Source: Rhizobium sp. L43 | GTDB taxonomy: Bacteria > Pseudomonadota > Alphaproteobacteria > Rhizobiales > Rhizobiaceae | Direction: 5' to 3' | Length of the DNA: 64,000 nt | NCBI RefSeq assembly: GCF_002531725.1 | Contig: NZ_NWSQ01000017.1 | Coordinates: forward strand, 1-64,000 | In this document: positions 7,498 through 17,553 of the stretch, in pieces | Layout: every line of letters begins with the position of its first letter | How positions within the stretch are numbered: the stretch's first letter is position 1 | The notes under the pieces: generated by a model | What the model was told of the DNA's origin: nothing | What the model saw: only the letters and a program-made list of their open reading frames with translations | The model's database searches: none | Made by a program: the position numbers and the translations under genes

Positions 7498-8317
7498 TCC
7501 GCCCCATCGCGGAAGCCATGGAAAACAGCGCGATCCCCGTCGCCGTCGCGGCATTGAGGCTGTCGAGTTCCTCCGACTGCGGAATGCGCGCGCTCTGAAA
7601 GCGCGCAAGCAGCGCCTCCGGCAACCCCTCGCCCTCGGTGCCGACGACGAGCGCCATGCGTGTCGAGGCCGGAATGGCGCGGATATCGGTCTTGCCATGC
7701 GGCGAAAGCGTCCAGATGGCAAAACCCCGTTCGGCAAGCGCCAGCAGCACATCCAGCGCCTTGCCGCCGCGCCGGTGCGGAACGCTCAGCACCGAACCGA
7801 CCGAGACACGCAGCGCCTTGCGGTAGAGCGGATCACAAGAGGTTTCGTCGAGCAGCACCGCATCCGCCCGGAAGGCCGCCGCATTGCGGAACATCGAACC
7901 GGCATTGTCGTGATTGGAAATGCCGCAGCCGACGAGCACCAGCGCCTGCTCCGGCAGTGCGTCGAGAAGGGCCGCCTCCCCGCGATCCTCCCGCCGGCCG
8001 AGCGCGAGGACACCGCGATGCAGATGGAAACCGACGACGCCGGTGAGAACATCGGCCTCGGCGACATAGACCGGTACATCGGCCGGCAGCCGCTTCAGGA
8101 TCGGCAAAACGCCGTCGACGCGGTTGCGCAGCAGCAGGATCTTCTCGGCGGAAAAGCCGCGGCCTGCCGCATGTGCCTCGGCCAGCATGCGCAGCACGAC
8201 GGTGCCTTCGGCGATGAAGCGGTTCTCCCGGCCCGTCAGGTCGCGCTCTCTTATATCGCGGAATTCCGCGACGCGCGGATCGTCGGCACTGTCGATGTCG
8301 ATCGGGACGGCGGCCAT
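7493..8317 (-). CDS. TrmH/SpoU-family RNA 2'-O-methyltransferase
   Basis: This 274-residue SPOUT enzyme shows all three SpoU motifs: HDNAGSMFRNA (motif 1), VVGTEGEGL (motif 2) and IPQSEELDSLNAATA (motif 3), forming the knotted SAM site. The N-terminal 110 residues hold a substrate-binding domain with strands typical of rRNA/tRNA methylases. It probably methylates a ribose 2'-OH of rRNA or tRNA, but the target nucleotide cannot be told. ATG 8317 is chosen because the frame upstream runs into the neighbouring gene. The next gene upstream ends only 7 bases before, suggesting co-transcription. Confidence 0.88.
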   Translation of the reverse strand: MAAVPIDIDSADDPRVAEFRDIRERDLTGRENRFIAEGTVVLRMLAEAHAAGRGFSAEKILLLRNRVDGVLPILKRLPADVPVYVAEADVLTGVVGFHLHRGVLALGRREDRGEAALLDALPEQALVLVGCGISNHDNAGSMFRNAAAFRADAVLLDETSCDPLYRKALRVSVGSVLSVPHRRGGKALDVLLALAERGFAIWTLSPHGKTDIRAIPASTRMALVVGTEGEGLPEALLARFQSARIPQSEELDSLNAATATGIALFSMASAMGRI

Positions 8318-8324
8318 GCCGGCC

Positions 8325-8711
8325 TCAATTGCCCGTAACAGTGACGTCCGCGACGGTGCGACCGGTCCTGAGATCGTAAACCAGTGCCTTGTTCTTGCCC
8401 TCGGCCGTTTCGCCGTAGAACAGGAGCTGTCCAGCCGAAAGCGATGTGGACTGCACCTTGAAGCCGAGCGGCAGGGAAACGGTCGCCGCAAGCGGCGCAT
8501 CCGAGGGCACGCCGGAGGCGGCAACAGCGGACGCCGTCTCCTTCGGTTCGCTGTGCATCACCTTGTAGACAACCGCGCCGAAGACCGCCATAAGGCTCAC
8601 GAACATGATGGCGCCGGAAACGATCTGCAGGCGGACCATCTTGCGCCGGACACTTTCCATCGCCGGATCAAGGGGCTTCTCTTCCTGGTCGTCTGGCTCG
8701 ATTGCTGTCAT
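8325..8711 (-). CDS. Small single-pass membrane protein, unknown function
   Basis: This 128-residue protein has an acidic N-terminus (MTAIEPDDQEEK), one transmembrane helix at about 29-51 (IVSGAIMFVSLMAVFGAVVY) and a C-terminal domain with beta strands (LPLGFKVQSTSLSAGQLLFY, ALVYDLRTGRTVADVTV). It may belong to the DUF6476-type proteins of alphaproteobacteria, but I am not certain. It sits 7 bases upstream of the RNA methyltransferase on the same strand and is divergent from rluD. Confidence 0.75.
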   Translation of the reverse strand: MTAIEPDDQEEKPLDPAMESVRRKMVRLQIVSGAIMFVSLMAVFGAVVYKVMHSEPKETASAVAASGVPSDAPLAATVSLPLGFKVQSTSLSAGQLLFYGETAEGKNKALVYDLRTGRTVADVTVTGN

Positions 8712-8753
8712 CTGTGCGTCCCGTTCTAAAAAATACGTCGGAGAAGAAGCGTC

Positions 8754-9779
8754 TTGAGCGACCCCTTTAAACAAGCAGCCGGCAATAGAAAAGTCCTGAC
8801 CGCCGATGAAAGCGCCGAAGGCCGGCTCGACGCCTGGCTGACGGCCCAGGTCGGCGAGGAATTTTCGCGCAGCCGCATCAAGGCGCTGATCAAGGACGGC
8901 CAGGTTTTTCTGCGCGGCGAACCCATCACCGACCCGCAGCGCAAGGTGCGCACCGGCGATAGTTTCGAACTCACGCTGCCCGAGCCGGAAGATCCGACGC
9001 CGCAGGGCGAGGACATCCCGCTCGATATCCTCCATGAGGATGACGACGTCATCGTCATCTCCAAGCCTTCCGGTCTCGTCGTCCATCCCGGCGCCGGCAA
9101 CTGGACAGGGACGCTTGTTAACGCGCTGATTCACCATTGCGGCGATACGCTCTCCGGCATCGGCGGCGTGCGCCGTCCCGGCATCGTCCACCGTCTCGAC
9201 AAGGACACGACAGGGGTCATGGTCGTCGCCAAGAACGACATTGCCCATCGCCACCTCTCGCTCCAATTTGCCGACCATGGCCGCACCATGCCGCTGGAGC
9301 GGGCCTATCAGGCCGTCGTCTGGGGCCGGCCTCGCGCGCTGACGGGCACGGTCGACGCGCCGCTCGGCCGCGCCACCGGCGATCGCACGCGCCGCGCCGT
9401 CAAGCGCCCCGACAGTCATGACGCCGACGAGGCGATCACGCATTTCGAGGTGATCGAGCGCTTCCAGGAAAAGCCGGATGCGACGGCGCTTGCCTCGCTG
9501 GTCGAGTGCCACCTGGAAACCGGCCGCACCCACCAGATCCGTGTCCATATGGCCCATATCGGCCATCCGCTGCTCGGCGATACGGTTTACGGCGCCGGCT
9601 TCAAGACCAAGGTCAATCTCCTGCCCGAAGACATCCGCAAGATCGTCAACGGTTTCGGCCGCCAGGCGCTGCATGCCTTCATGCTGCAGTTCGAGCATCC
9701 CCGCACCGGCGAAATCATGCATTTCGAAGTGCCTCTGCCGGATGATATGGTGGAACTGATCGAAGCATTGCGCGGTTGA
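8754..9779 (+). CDS. rluD: RluA-family 23S rRNA pseudouridine synthase (RluD-like)
   Basis: This 341-residue enzyme has an N-terminal S4 RNA-binding domain (about 17-80; GRLDAWLTAQV, KDGQVFLRGEPI) and a pseudouridine synthase domain with the catalytic motif HRLDKDTTG and the C-terminal element ETGRTHQIRVHMAHIGHP. RluD modifies helix 69 of 23S rRNA and is important for ribosome assembly. The only workable start is TTG 8754, preceded by GGAGAAG. It lies upstream of rpoH on the same strand, with a repeat and a separate promoter region between them. RluC or another RluA paralogue cannot be excluded. Confidence 0.88.
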   Translation: MSDPFKQAAGNRKVLTADESAEGRLDAWLTAQVGEEFSRSRIKALIKDGQVFLRGEPITDPQRKVRTGDSFELTLPEPEDPTPQGEDIPLDILHEDDDVIVISKPSGLVVHPGAGNWTGTLVNALIHHCGDTLSGIGGVRRPGIVHRLDKDTTGVMVVAKNDIAHRHLSLQFADHGRTMPLERAYQAVVWGRPRALTGTVDAPLGRATGDRTRRAVKRPDSHDADEAITHFEVIERFQEKPDATALASLVECHLETGRTHQIRVHMAHIGHPLLGDTVYGAGFKTKVNLLPEDIRKIVNGFGRQALHAFMLQFEHPRTGEIMHFEVPLPDDMVELIEALRG

Positions 9780-9782
9780 TGC

Positions 9783-9838
9783 CTGTCACCGGGATAACGA
9801 CATGCAGAAAAACAAAGAGCTAAAGCGAGTCGCCTGAA
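9783..9838. repeat. Interspersed hairpin repeat, copy 3 (inverted, partial)
   Basis: CCGGGATAACGACATGCAGA followed by AAAACAAAGAGC is the reverse complement of the conserved core seen at 3966-3995 (GCTCTTTGTTTTT-TGCATGTCGTTATCCC). It is a partial copy of the same interspersed element, immediately after the rluD stop codon. Confidence 0.65.
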
Positions 9839-9900
9839 TCAAAGGTGATGCGATGCACTTGAGAGGCGTCTCCGCCCCTCTCACACTCGCGTGAGCGGCA

Positions 9901-9938
9901 CCTTGAACCGCCGTTTTGCCACACTTATCTGTATATTG
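9901..9938 (+). promoter_or_regulatory. Putative rpoH promoter
   Basis: CTTGAA, then an 18-base spacer, then TATCTG or the overlapping TATATT lies 100-140 bases before the rpoH start. It fits a -35/-10 pair read by sigma-70 or by RpoH itself (whose -35 is CTTGAA-like). This is sequence resemblance only. Confidence 0.35.
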
Positions 9939-10041
9939 ACTTAGTGCGGGCTCGCAGTAGAGCCGCATGTCCCGGTTTGCCTTTTTTAACGCGAGGACGC
10001 GTTTCCAACGGGAATCGGAATCCACTTTAGGAGGGTGCACT

Positions 10042-10950
10042 ATGGCCCGAAATACCTTGCCGTCCATTACCGCCGGCGAAGCCGGTCTCAATCGTTACCT
10101 CGACGAAATCCGCAAGTTCCCGATGCTCGAGCCGCAGCAGGAATACATGCTCGCCAAGCGTTATGCTGAGCACGGAGATCGCGACGCCGCCCACAAGCTG
10201 GTCACCAGCCATCTTCGTCTCGTCGCAAAAATCGCGATGGGTTATCGCGGCTACGGCCTGCCGATCGGCGAAGTCGTCTCCGAGGGCAATGTCGGCCTGA
10301 TGCAAGCCGTCAAGAAGTTCGATGCCGAGCGCGGCTTCCGCCTTGCCACCTACGCCATGTGGTGGATCAAGGCCTCGATCCAGGAATATATCCTGCGGTC
10401 GTGGTCGCTGGTGAAGATGGGCACGACGGCCAACCAGAAGCGTCTGTTCTTCAACCTGCGCCGGCTGAAAGGCCGCATCCAGGCGATCGATGACGGCGAC
10501 CTGAAGCCGGAGCACGTCTCCGAAATCGCCACCAAGCTGAAAGTCTCGGAGGAGGAGGTCATTTCGATGAACCGCCGTCTGTCCGGCGACGCCTCGCTGA
10601 ACGCGCCGATCAAGGCGGCCGAAGGCGACAGCGGCCAGTGGCAGGATTGGCTGGTGGACGACCATGACAGCCAAGAAGACGTGCTGATCGAACAGGACGA
10701 ACTCGACACCCGCCGGCGCATGCTGGCGAAAGCGATGAGCGTGCTGAACGAGCGCGAACGCCGCATCTTCGAGGCTCGCCGCCTCGCCGAGGATCCGGTG
10801 ACCCTGGAAGACCTTTCGACAGAATTCGACATCAGCCGCGAACGCGTCCGCCAGATCGAGGTCCGCGCCTTCGAAAAGGTGCAGGACGCTGTCCGCAAGG
10901 AAGCCCAGGAACGCGCCAAGGCCGTCCGCGTCGTCGAAGCCACCGCCTGA
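10042..10950 (+). CDS. rpoH: RNA polymerase sigma factor RpoH (sigma-32)
   Basis: This 302-residue heat-shock sigma factor has region 2 (HKLVTSHLRLVAKIAMGYRGYGL, FRLATYAMWWIKASIQEYIL), the RpoH-specific box QKRLFFNLRR right after region 2.4, and region 4 with the helix-turn-helix TLEDLSTEFDISRERVRQIE. It directs RNA polymerase to heat-shock promoters. Rhizobia often carry two rpoH genes, and this looks like the main one (RpoH1). ATG 10042 has a strong AGGAGG about 6 bases upstream. A clear terminator follows. Confidence 0.96.
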   Translation: MARNTLPSITAGEAGLNRYLDEIRKFPMLEPQQEYMLAKRYAEHGDRDAAHKLVTSHLRLVAKIAMGYRGYGLPIGEVVSEGNVGLMQAVKKFDAERGFRLATYAMWWIKASIQEYILRSWSLVKMGTTANQKRLFFNLRRLKGRIQAIDDGDLKPEHVSEIATKLKVSEEEVISMNRRLSGDASLNAPIKAAEGDSGQWQDWLVDDHDSQEDVLIEQDELDTRRRMLAKAMSVLNERERRIFEARRLAEDPVTLEDLSTEFDISRERVRQIEVRAFEKVQDAVRKEAQERAKAVRVVEATA

Positions 10951-10970
10951 TCGCCTGAACTTACAATTGG

Positions 10971-11007
10971 AAACGCCACCTCCCCGACGCGGGAGGTGGC
11001 GTTTTTG
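10971..11007 (+). terminator. Rho-independent terminator of rpoH
   Basis: A long stem AACGCCACCTCCC/GGGAGGTGGCGTT with a 6-base loop is followed by TTTGTTTTG, 20 bases after the rpoH stop. Confidence 0.9.
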
Positions 11008-11079
11008 TTTTGTCAGTTGGAGGACGTGCCTTCGGCCTGACCTGCTGCAGCCGCTCTTTAGGGACCGAGGCGCTGCCGG

Positions 11080-11245
11080 ATATCCCTTCTCCCCAGCGGG
11101 GAGAAGATGCCGGCAGGCAGATGAGGGGGCGAGCGACGACAGGAGCGAGGCGCTGAGCGCAAGCGAAGGGCAATGAAGGGCGTGTCGTGTGTCCCCCTCA
11201 TCCGACCCTGCGGGCCATCTTCTCCCCGCTGGGGAGAAGATGGAG
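11080..11245. repeat. Pair of inverted CTTCTCCCC repeat elements
   Basis: The 337-base gap after rpoH holds two copies, in opposite orientation, of a known type of rhizobial intergenic repeat. Each has a small hairpin CTTCTCCCC-GGGGAGAAG (11086-11106 and 11219-11239), extended by GATG and then a GATGAGGGG/CCCCTCATC arm (about 11120 and 11193). Together they form a 160-base imperfect palindrome. A short direct repeat GAAGGGCAATGA occurs at about 11165 and 11267. No gene is seen in this gap. Confidence 0.8.
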
Positions 11246-11287
11246 CAAGACGCCGCCGCTCATACGAAGGGCAATGAGGCATACGCC

Positions 11288-13795
11288 TCACTGGCTCGTC
11301 GAAACATCCCCGAGTGCCGTCCATTCCTTGATCGCGGTATTGAAGGCTTCGGTTCCCGTGTCGCCCTTTTCCATGGTCAGCAGCGCGCGGCGGCCGTTGC
11401 GGTAGGTGACCGGGATATCGATCCAGCTGCGGGTCGACATCAGGTCCAGATTGGCCTTGCGTGCATCGGGATAGTCGTTGAGCGCGATCATGTGGAAATC
11501 GTCGGTGATCTTGGCCGGAACCGCGATCAGCGCGTCGCCGCGGTCCTGCTCGGTGCGCTTCATCGAGATGCGCTGGACGCTGTCGATGCTGCCGCCTTCG
11601 AAATTCGGCGGCACCGAGAACACGATCTCGACGAGATGGCTTGCCGGCAGCGACGGATCGGAGTTGCGCTTGAAGGTGACAAGAGCCGAGAGATTGCGCT
11701 CCGGCACGGTGACGTTGCCCTGCACCGTAGCCTCCTGCCTTCCGCCCTGGCCGGCCTCGTGCTGCACGCTCCAGACGACGGATCCCTCGATCGCCGTCGG
11801 CGAGCTTTGGCCGATGCGCTCCTCATAGAGGAACATCTTTTGCGCCGAACCGACGGGAGCGGTCTGCTGCGGCGATGCCGCCGGGCCGTTCGGCGTCAGC
11901 GTTTCGGCCGGTGCCGCATCGCCCTGCGCGCTGGCAGGCGGCGGCGTATCCGCGGCCGCGACATTCTGTTCGGCGACCGATTTTCCTTCCGCAGTCAGCG
12001 TTCCCGGCACTGTCGCCGGTCCGCTGTCGACCTCGGTCCCATCCGTCAGCAGCCGCTGGGTGAATTTCGAATTGGCCACGGCGCCGTCATTGTTCACTGA
12101 CGCCACCTGCGGGTTCGGCTGCGCCGGCGCCGCGGGCGTATTCTGAGCTCCTGGTGTGGTCGGCTGGGCTGGAGTCACCGCACCAGGCTCGGCAGGCGTC
12201 GCGGAGCCGGCCGGCGGTGTCGCCGCCTCGTTCCTGGTCGCCTGCGACGGTGCCGAGCTCACGAGCCCGTCGACCATCGCCACCAGCGCCTCTCTGTTCA
12301 TCCAGCCGGCATAGGCGCCGCCACCGATCAGGATGAGCGCGAAGATGAGGGTGATTACCGTGCCGATGCCGAAGCGACGGCGCTTCGGCTCCATCCGGAA
12401 ACTCTTGCCTTGCAGCTTGGAAGCGACGATCTGATCGATATCCATTCCCGGATTGGCATCATCGTCGTCAGCGGCGACCGAACCGCGGCGGTCGTAGCCG
12501 CGCAGCGCCTTCGCCTCGCGCCAGTCCTCGCTCGGCGCGCCGCTTGCAGCCGCCGGCTTGCCGTTGTGCACTTCCGCAAAGATATCGACATCGTCGAAAT
12601 GCGAGGCGACCGGCGTCTTCTTGGTGCTGCCGGCCTCGATCGGCGGCAGATCGTCGAAGGCTGCAGTCTCCCAGGAGAAACTTTCCTTGGCCGCCGGCAT
12701 GACGGCCGCAGGTGCCGCCTTTTCGAGGCTCGAGATCACCTCCTCAAAGGCGCGCGCCGAGGTATCCGGGGTGATCGGCGCCGTCTGCGAATACTGCCGG
12801 AGTTCCTCTTCCGCCCATTCGGTCTCCGCTTCCTTTGGCGCCGGAGCCGGCGTTTCGGCGGCAGGCTCGGCCCAGACGGGATCGAAATGCGCCGCAGCGT
12901 CAGCCTGCAGCGGCTCCTCGCGGCTGTGCTCGACGAATTCCTGCGGACGATCGAAATTGGCGACCGGCTCCACCAGCCGGTTCGATGCATGATCTATGCC
13001 GCGCGTAACCGGCTGAAGCGGCTCGGCGGGCTCGTAAGCCTCCTCGGCCTCCGGCTCCTCATCTTCCACCGGCGCCGGTGCAGCCGCAACCTCATCTTTC
13101 GCCGCAACCTCTTCGGCTTCCACGGGATGCTGCTCTTCAGCATGATATTCGGCGGCTTGTTCGTCGTGATCCCCGACGGGCTGCTTCCAGCCGTCATGTT
13201 CGGCCGGCACATCCTCGGCAGCGACGTCGCGCGCCTCGCTGGCATGCCATTCCTCGGCCGGCGCTTCCTCCTCCTGCGAGGGATGCCAGTATGTCTCGGC
13301 GGAAACGGGAGTTTCCGCGGGAACAGGCGTTTCCGCGAGAACGGATGCTTCCGCGGAAAGGGGTTCTTCGGCGGCGATCTCTTCCTCAGCTTCCTCAGCC
13401 GGGGCGGCTTCCAGGTGATCGGGCTCGTCGGCGGCCTCGGCCGCCTGCGGCTCGGCATAGGCTTCGTCAGCCGGCTCCTCGACAGCAGTCTCCGGCGCAG
13501 GCGCCGGTTCGCTTTCGTCGTGAACCGCTTGTTCTTCTGCGGATTCCAGCGCCGCGGCGGCAACCGGCTCGTCGATCAGCAGCGCCTCGGAGTGTTCGCC
13601 TTCCACTTCGCGGATGGCGGCCTCGAGCTTTTCGAGCTGGCGTTGCAGCATGGCTTCCGGCGGACGCGGCTTCATGTTCTCGAGCTGCCGCTGCACTGCG
13701 CCGCGAGCACGTTCGTAGACCTTCACCCGCATTTCGGGGGTATTTTCAGCCAGGCCGTCGACGGCCCGCCGAATAACTGCAATAAAATCCGCCAT
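11288..13795 (-). CDS. Large acidic single-pass membrane protein, unknown function
   Basis: This 835-residue protein has a conserved-looking N-terminus (MADFIAVIRRAVDGLAENTP, about 1-75), a long low-complexity Glu/Ala/Pro region (about 80-460, with repeats such as VLAETPVPAETPVSAET), one transmembrane helix at about 475-497 (GTVITLIFALILIGGGAYAG), a Pro/Ala/Thr-rich linker, and a C-terminal beta-rich domain (about 655-835). The charged N-terminal side should be cytoplasmic and the C-terminal domain periplasmic. I do not recognise the family. It lies just downstream of purA (gap 60 bases). High-GC third positions throughout support one intact gene. Confidence 0.85.
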   Translation of the reverse strand: MADFIAVIRRAVDGLAENTPEMRVKVYERARGAVQRQLENMKPRPPEAMLQRQLEKLEAAIREVEGEHSEALLIDEPVAAAALESAEEQAVHDESEPAPAPETAVEEPADEAYAEPQAAEAADEPDHLEAAPAEEAEEEIAAEEPLSAEASVLAETPVPAETPVSAETYWHPSQEEEAPAEEWHASEARDVAAEDVPAEHDGWKQPVGDHDEQAAEYHAEEQHPVEAEEVAAKDEVAAAPAPVEDEEPEAEEAYEPAEPLQPVTRGIDHASNRLVEPVANFDRPQEFVEHSREEPLQADAAAHFDPVWAEPAAETPAPAPKEAETEWAEEELRQYSQTAPITPDTSARAFEEVISSLEKAAPAAVMPAAKESFSWETAAFDDLPPIEAGSTKKTPVASHFDDVDIFAEVHNGKPAAASGAPSEDWREAKALRGYDRRGSVAADDDDANPGMDIDQIVASKLQGKSFRMEPKRRRFGIGTVITLIFALILIGGGAYAGWMNREALVAMVDGLVSSAPSQATRNEAATPPAGSATPAEPGAVTPAQPTTPGAQNTPAAPAQPNPQVASVNNDGAVANSKFTQRLLTDGTEVDSGPATVPGTLTAEGKSVAEQNVAAADTPPPASAQGDAAPAETLTPNGPAASPQQTAPVGSAQKMFLYEERIGQSSPTAIEGSVVWSVQHEAGQGGRQEATVQGNVTVPERNLSALVTFKRNSDPSLPASHLVEIVFSVPPNFEGGSIDSVQRISMKRTEQDRGDALIAVPAKITDDFHMIALNDYPDARKANLDLMSTRSWIDIPVTYRNGRRALLTMEKGDTGTEAFNTAIKEWTALGDVSTSQ

Positions 13796-13855
13796 CAGTA
13801 CTTTCTCAAGAAGTCCGGTACCCTACCGAACCATCCTCCACAGTGACCCGTGAGC

Positions 13856-15154
<1,299 letters not shown>

Positions 15155-15345
15155 CCAACTCTTCCTGTTACCGGCGCAGAACCGCGCACCTGCTCAAACC
15201 CGCGCATCTATAAAGCTTTGTTTTTGGGAAAGCGACCCTGTTGTCACAGTAGATTGGGCTTTTTACGTGACAAATCAGCAGCCGGCAGGTTATTGCCCGT
15301 CACAAAACTCCGGACGGCGATCGCAGAAAGACGGGAAGAACGCTC

Positions 15346-16263
15346 TTGCAAGCCACGGCCTATATCTGCCTCGTCATCGCCACCCTCTGCTGGGGCGGCA
15401 ATTCCGTCGCGGGAAAGCTGGCGATCGGGCATATCAGCCCGATGACGCTGACCTTCCTGCGTTGGTTCCTCGCCGTCGCGCTGATCGCCGTGATTTCCGT
15501 TCCCCAGCTGAAGAAGGACTGGCCGGTGGCGAGGAAGAACCTGCCGCTGCTCCTTTGCTACGGTGCCATCGGTTATACCCTCTTCAACGCCATGCTCTAC
15601 TCGGCCGTGCAATATACGACGGCCATCAATGTCGCCATCGAGCAGGCCGGCATTCCGATGCTGATCTTCCTGCTGAATTTCGTATTTTTCCGCACCGGCG
15701 TCTCGCTGGCGCAATGCCTCGGTTTCGGCATGACGCTGGTCGGCGTGACGCTGACGGCAGCCCATGGTGACCTCGCCACGCTGTGGCAGCTGCAGCTCAA
15801 TCGCGGCGACGGGCTGATGCTGATCGCCATCGCTGCCTATTCGCTCTACACGATCTTGCTGCGCTGGAAACCGCCGGTCGACTGGCGCACGCTGATGGCC
15901 TTCCCGGCCTTCGCCGCCATGCTGACGTCGGTGCCGCTGCTCCTCTGGGAGCTTGGCCGAGGTGCGGCGCAATGGCCGGACCGGGCCGGCTGGGGCATCA
16001 CCCTTTACACGGCGATCTTCCCGTCGCTGCTGGCGCAGATCTTCTACATCAAGGGCGTCGAGGCAATCGGCGCCAACCGGGCCGGCCTCTTCATCAACCT
16101 GGTGCCGGTGTTCGGCACGCTGCTTTCCGTCGCCCTGATCGGCGAGACACTTCAGTCCTTTCATGCAATCGCGCTGGCGCTGACGCTCGGCGGCATCGCG
16201 ATCGCCGAAAAGGGCCGGCCGAAAGCTTCCGCCTCGACCGTGCCGGCCTCACCGGTGGATTAG
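15346..16263 (+). CDS. DMT-family (EamA) transporter
   Basis: This 305-residue protein has about ten transmembrane helices in two EamA repeats (VIATLCWGGNSVAGKLAIGH at the start and LTLGGIAIAEKG at the end), as in drug/metabolite exporters of the RhaT/YdcZ-like group. The substrate cannot be told. The start appears to be TTG 15346, with GGGAAGAA 7 bases upstream, because no ATG precedes the first helix. It is divergent from purA. The spacer between them holds TTGTCAC/GTGACAA (15241-15247 and 15267-15273), a small inverted repeat of unknown role. Confidence 0.85.
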   Translation: MQATAYICLVIATLCWGGNSVAGKLAIGHISPMTLTFLRWFLAVALIAVISVPQLKKDWPVARKNLPLLLCYGAIGYTLFNAMLYSAVQYTTAINVAIEQAGIPMLIFLLNFVFFRTGVSLAQCLGFGMTLVGVTLTAAHGDLATLWQLQLNRGDGLMLIAIAAYSLYTILLRWKPPVDWRTLMAFPAFAAMLTSVPLLLWELGRGAAQWPDRAGWGITLYTAIFPSLLAQIFYIKGVEAIGANRAGLFINLVPVFGTLLSVALIGETLQSFHAIALALTLGGIAIAEKGRPKASASTVPASPVD

Positions 16264-16330
16264 AGCAGTCGCGCAAAAATGTGCAGCCGTTTTGCGGCAA
16301 CGACGAGCGAATCTGAAGATCGCGACGCGC
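16264..16330. repeat. Short interspersed repeat remnant
   Basis: AGAGCAGTCGCGCAAAAATGTGC-AGCCGTTTTGCGGCAACGA, between convergent genes, resembles the AGAGCA...CGCAC...TTTTCGG elements at 22299-22350 and 7393-7497. It is imperfect, and I call it a degraded copy with low certainty. Confidence 0.4.
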
Positions 16331-16335
16331 TTGGA

Positions 16336-17184
16336 CTAACCGAGCTCCAGCGTCGTCACGCCGAAGACGTGCTTCAGCGGGATGGCCGGCGCCGGCCCGC
16401 GATACATGCGCGTCGTCTCGAACACCGGTTGAAGGCCGAGGCCTTCGGCAAGCGCGACCGCCTCATGATTCTCGGCGGGGATATCGATGAAAACAGCAGC
16501 CCCCTTCGCCTCGGGGATCAATTCGGCAAGCAGCGCTGCGGCGCTGTCGGCATCGTTGGCAAAAAGCGGGCCGATCTTGTAGCCCTCATAGCAGCGGCGG
16601 ATCGTACCGTAACCGCGAATTTTGTGGCTTTTGCGCACCACGGCCGTACGACGCCCCTTGCGGCCGGTGCACCAGGCGGCGAGGAAGGCATCGCGCGGCT
16701 GCGGAAAAATTGCCGAATCATAACGCTGCAGGCCTTCGAGGCGCGAATCCAACACCGGCTGCGCAGCAAGCGTCGAGACAGGCAAGGAGGCGGCAACGCC
16801 GCCGTAGCGAATGGTGGAATAGGCGGGTTCGAAGCCGGCCTTGCGGTAGTTGTCCTGTTGAGCGGCGACGCTGTCGAGGCCGATCGTGCGGTCTTGCACG
16901 CTGGCGATACCCACCTCCCAGATCGCCTTGCCGTAACCCTTGCCGCGGAAATCGGGATGGACGATGTAGAGACCGAGGAAGGCGAAGCAATCGCCATATT
17001 TGACCACCGAGATCGAACCGACCGGGACTTCACCGATGGCGCCGACGAAGAATCCGGACGAATCGGCCTCGAGGAATGCAAGCGAATCGTCGAGGCCCGG
17101 GTTCCAGCCCTCCTGACGCGCCCATTCGAGCACGAGCTCCAGTTCGCCGGGCCGCATCGAACGAACGGCAAATTCCGAATTCAT
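16336..17184 (-). CDS. GNAT-family N-acetyltransferase with C-terminal second acetyltransferase-like domain
   Basis: This 282-residue protein begins with a GNAT domain (about 1-130) with the acetyl-CoA loop HPDFRGKGYGKAIW. A second, degenerate GNAT-like half follows (about 150-282; RGYGTIRRCYEGYKIGPLFA, ENHEAVALAEGLGLQPVFETTRMYRG), as in proteins carrying the Acetyltransf_18 domain. The substrate is unknown. ATG 17184 was preferred over an upstream in-frame start because the domain begins right after it (MNSEFAVRSMRPGELELVLEWA). It is convergent with the EamA transporter. Confidence 0.85.
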   Translation of the reverse strand: MNSEFAVRSMRPGELELVLEWARQEGWNPGLDDSLAFLEADSSGFFVGAIGEVPVGSISVVKYGDCFAFLGLYIVHPDFRGKGYGKAIWEVGIASVQDRTIGLDSVAAQQDNYRKAGFEPAYSTIRYGGVAASLPVSTLAAQPVLDSRLEGLQRYDSAIFPQPRDAFLAAWCTGRKGRRTAVVRKSHKIRGYGTIRRCYEGYKIGPLFANDADSAAALLAELIPEAKGAAVFIDIPAENHEAVALAEGLGLQPVFETTRMYRGPAPAIPLKHVFGVTTLELG

Positions 17185-17553
17185 GCGATCTTCCCAGATT
17201 GAATGTCCCGCAAGTCCATCCCGGCAACGGCAAAGCAATTGTCAGGCCCCAGCTCCCCGATTGCACCTGCGAATGATGGAGAACCGCGCTCATGGACTTG
17301 ACGACGCGTATAATCATTTTTCGATGCAATGCAGAAAGCTTTGTTTCCGGATTACCATGAAACAATGCCGTTGCAAGCTCAAGAAGATTAGTTGCGCGCC
17401 AATTGTCTTCCTGCCGCTGCAATAAAACGCCGCGCCGAATAGATACGCCTGCCCGATCCGAAAAGCGGATAAAGCATTTCGGCCGAAATCACTTCCGCAA
17501 GCCGGCAAAAACGCTGTTGAAACCGGGGGCAGCGGCGGTCGCCCGCTGACGGA
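17185..17553. other. 369-base gap without recognisable gene
   Basis: This gap lies between the GNAT gene and the GGDEF-EAL gene, both on the minus strand. Only short frames occur, without ribosome-binding sites or similarity. I see no clear hairpin terminator or repeat. It should contain the promoter of the GNAT gene. Confidence 0.5.

Noticed and set aside
8325..9722. Very long minus-strand frame opposite rluD
   Set aside because: It is antisense to a strongly conserved pseudouridine synthase. Only its last 128 codons (from ATG 8711) read as a real protein.
12410..13846. Long plus-strand frame opposite the 835-residue protein
   Set aside because: It is an Arg/Leu/Phe-rich shadow of a GC-rich gene with no recognisable domain. 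The opposite strand has a clear domain layout.
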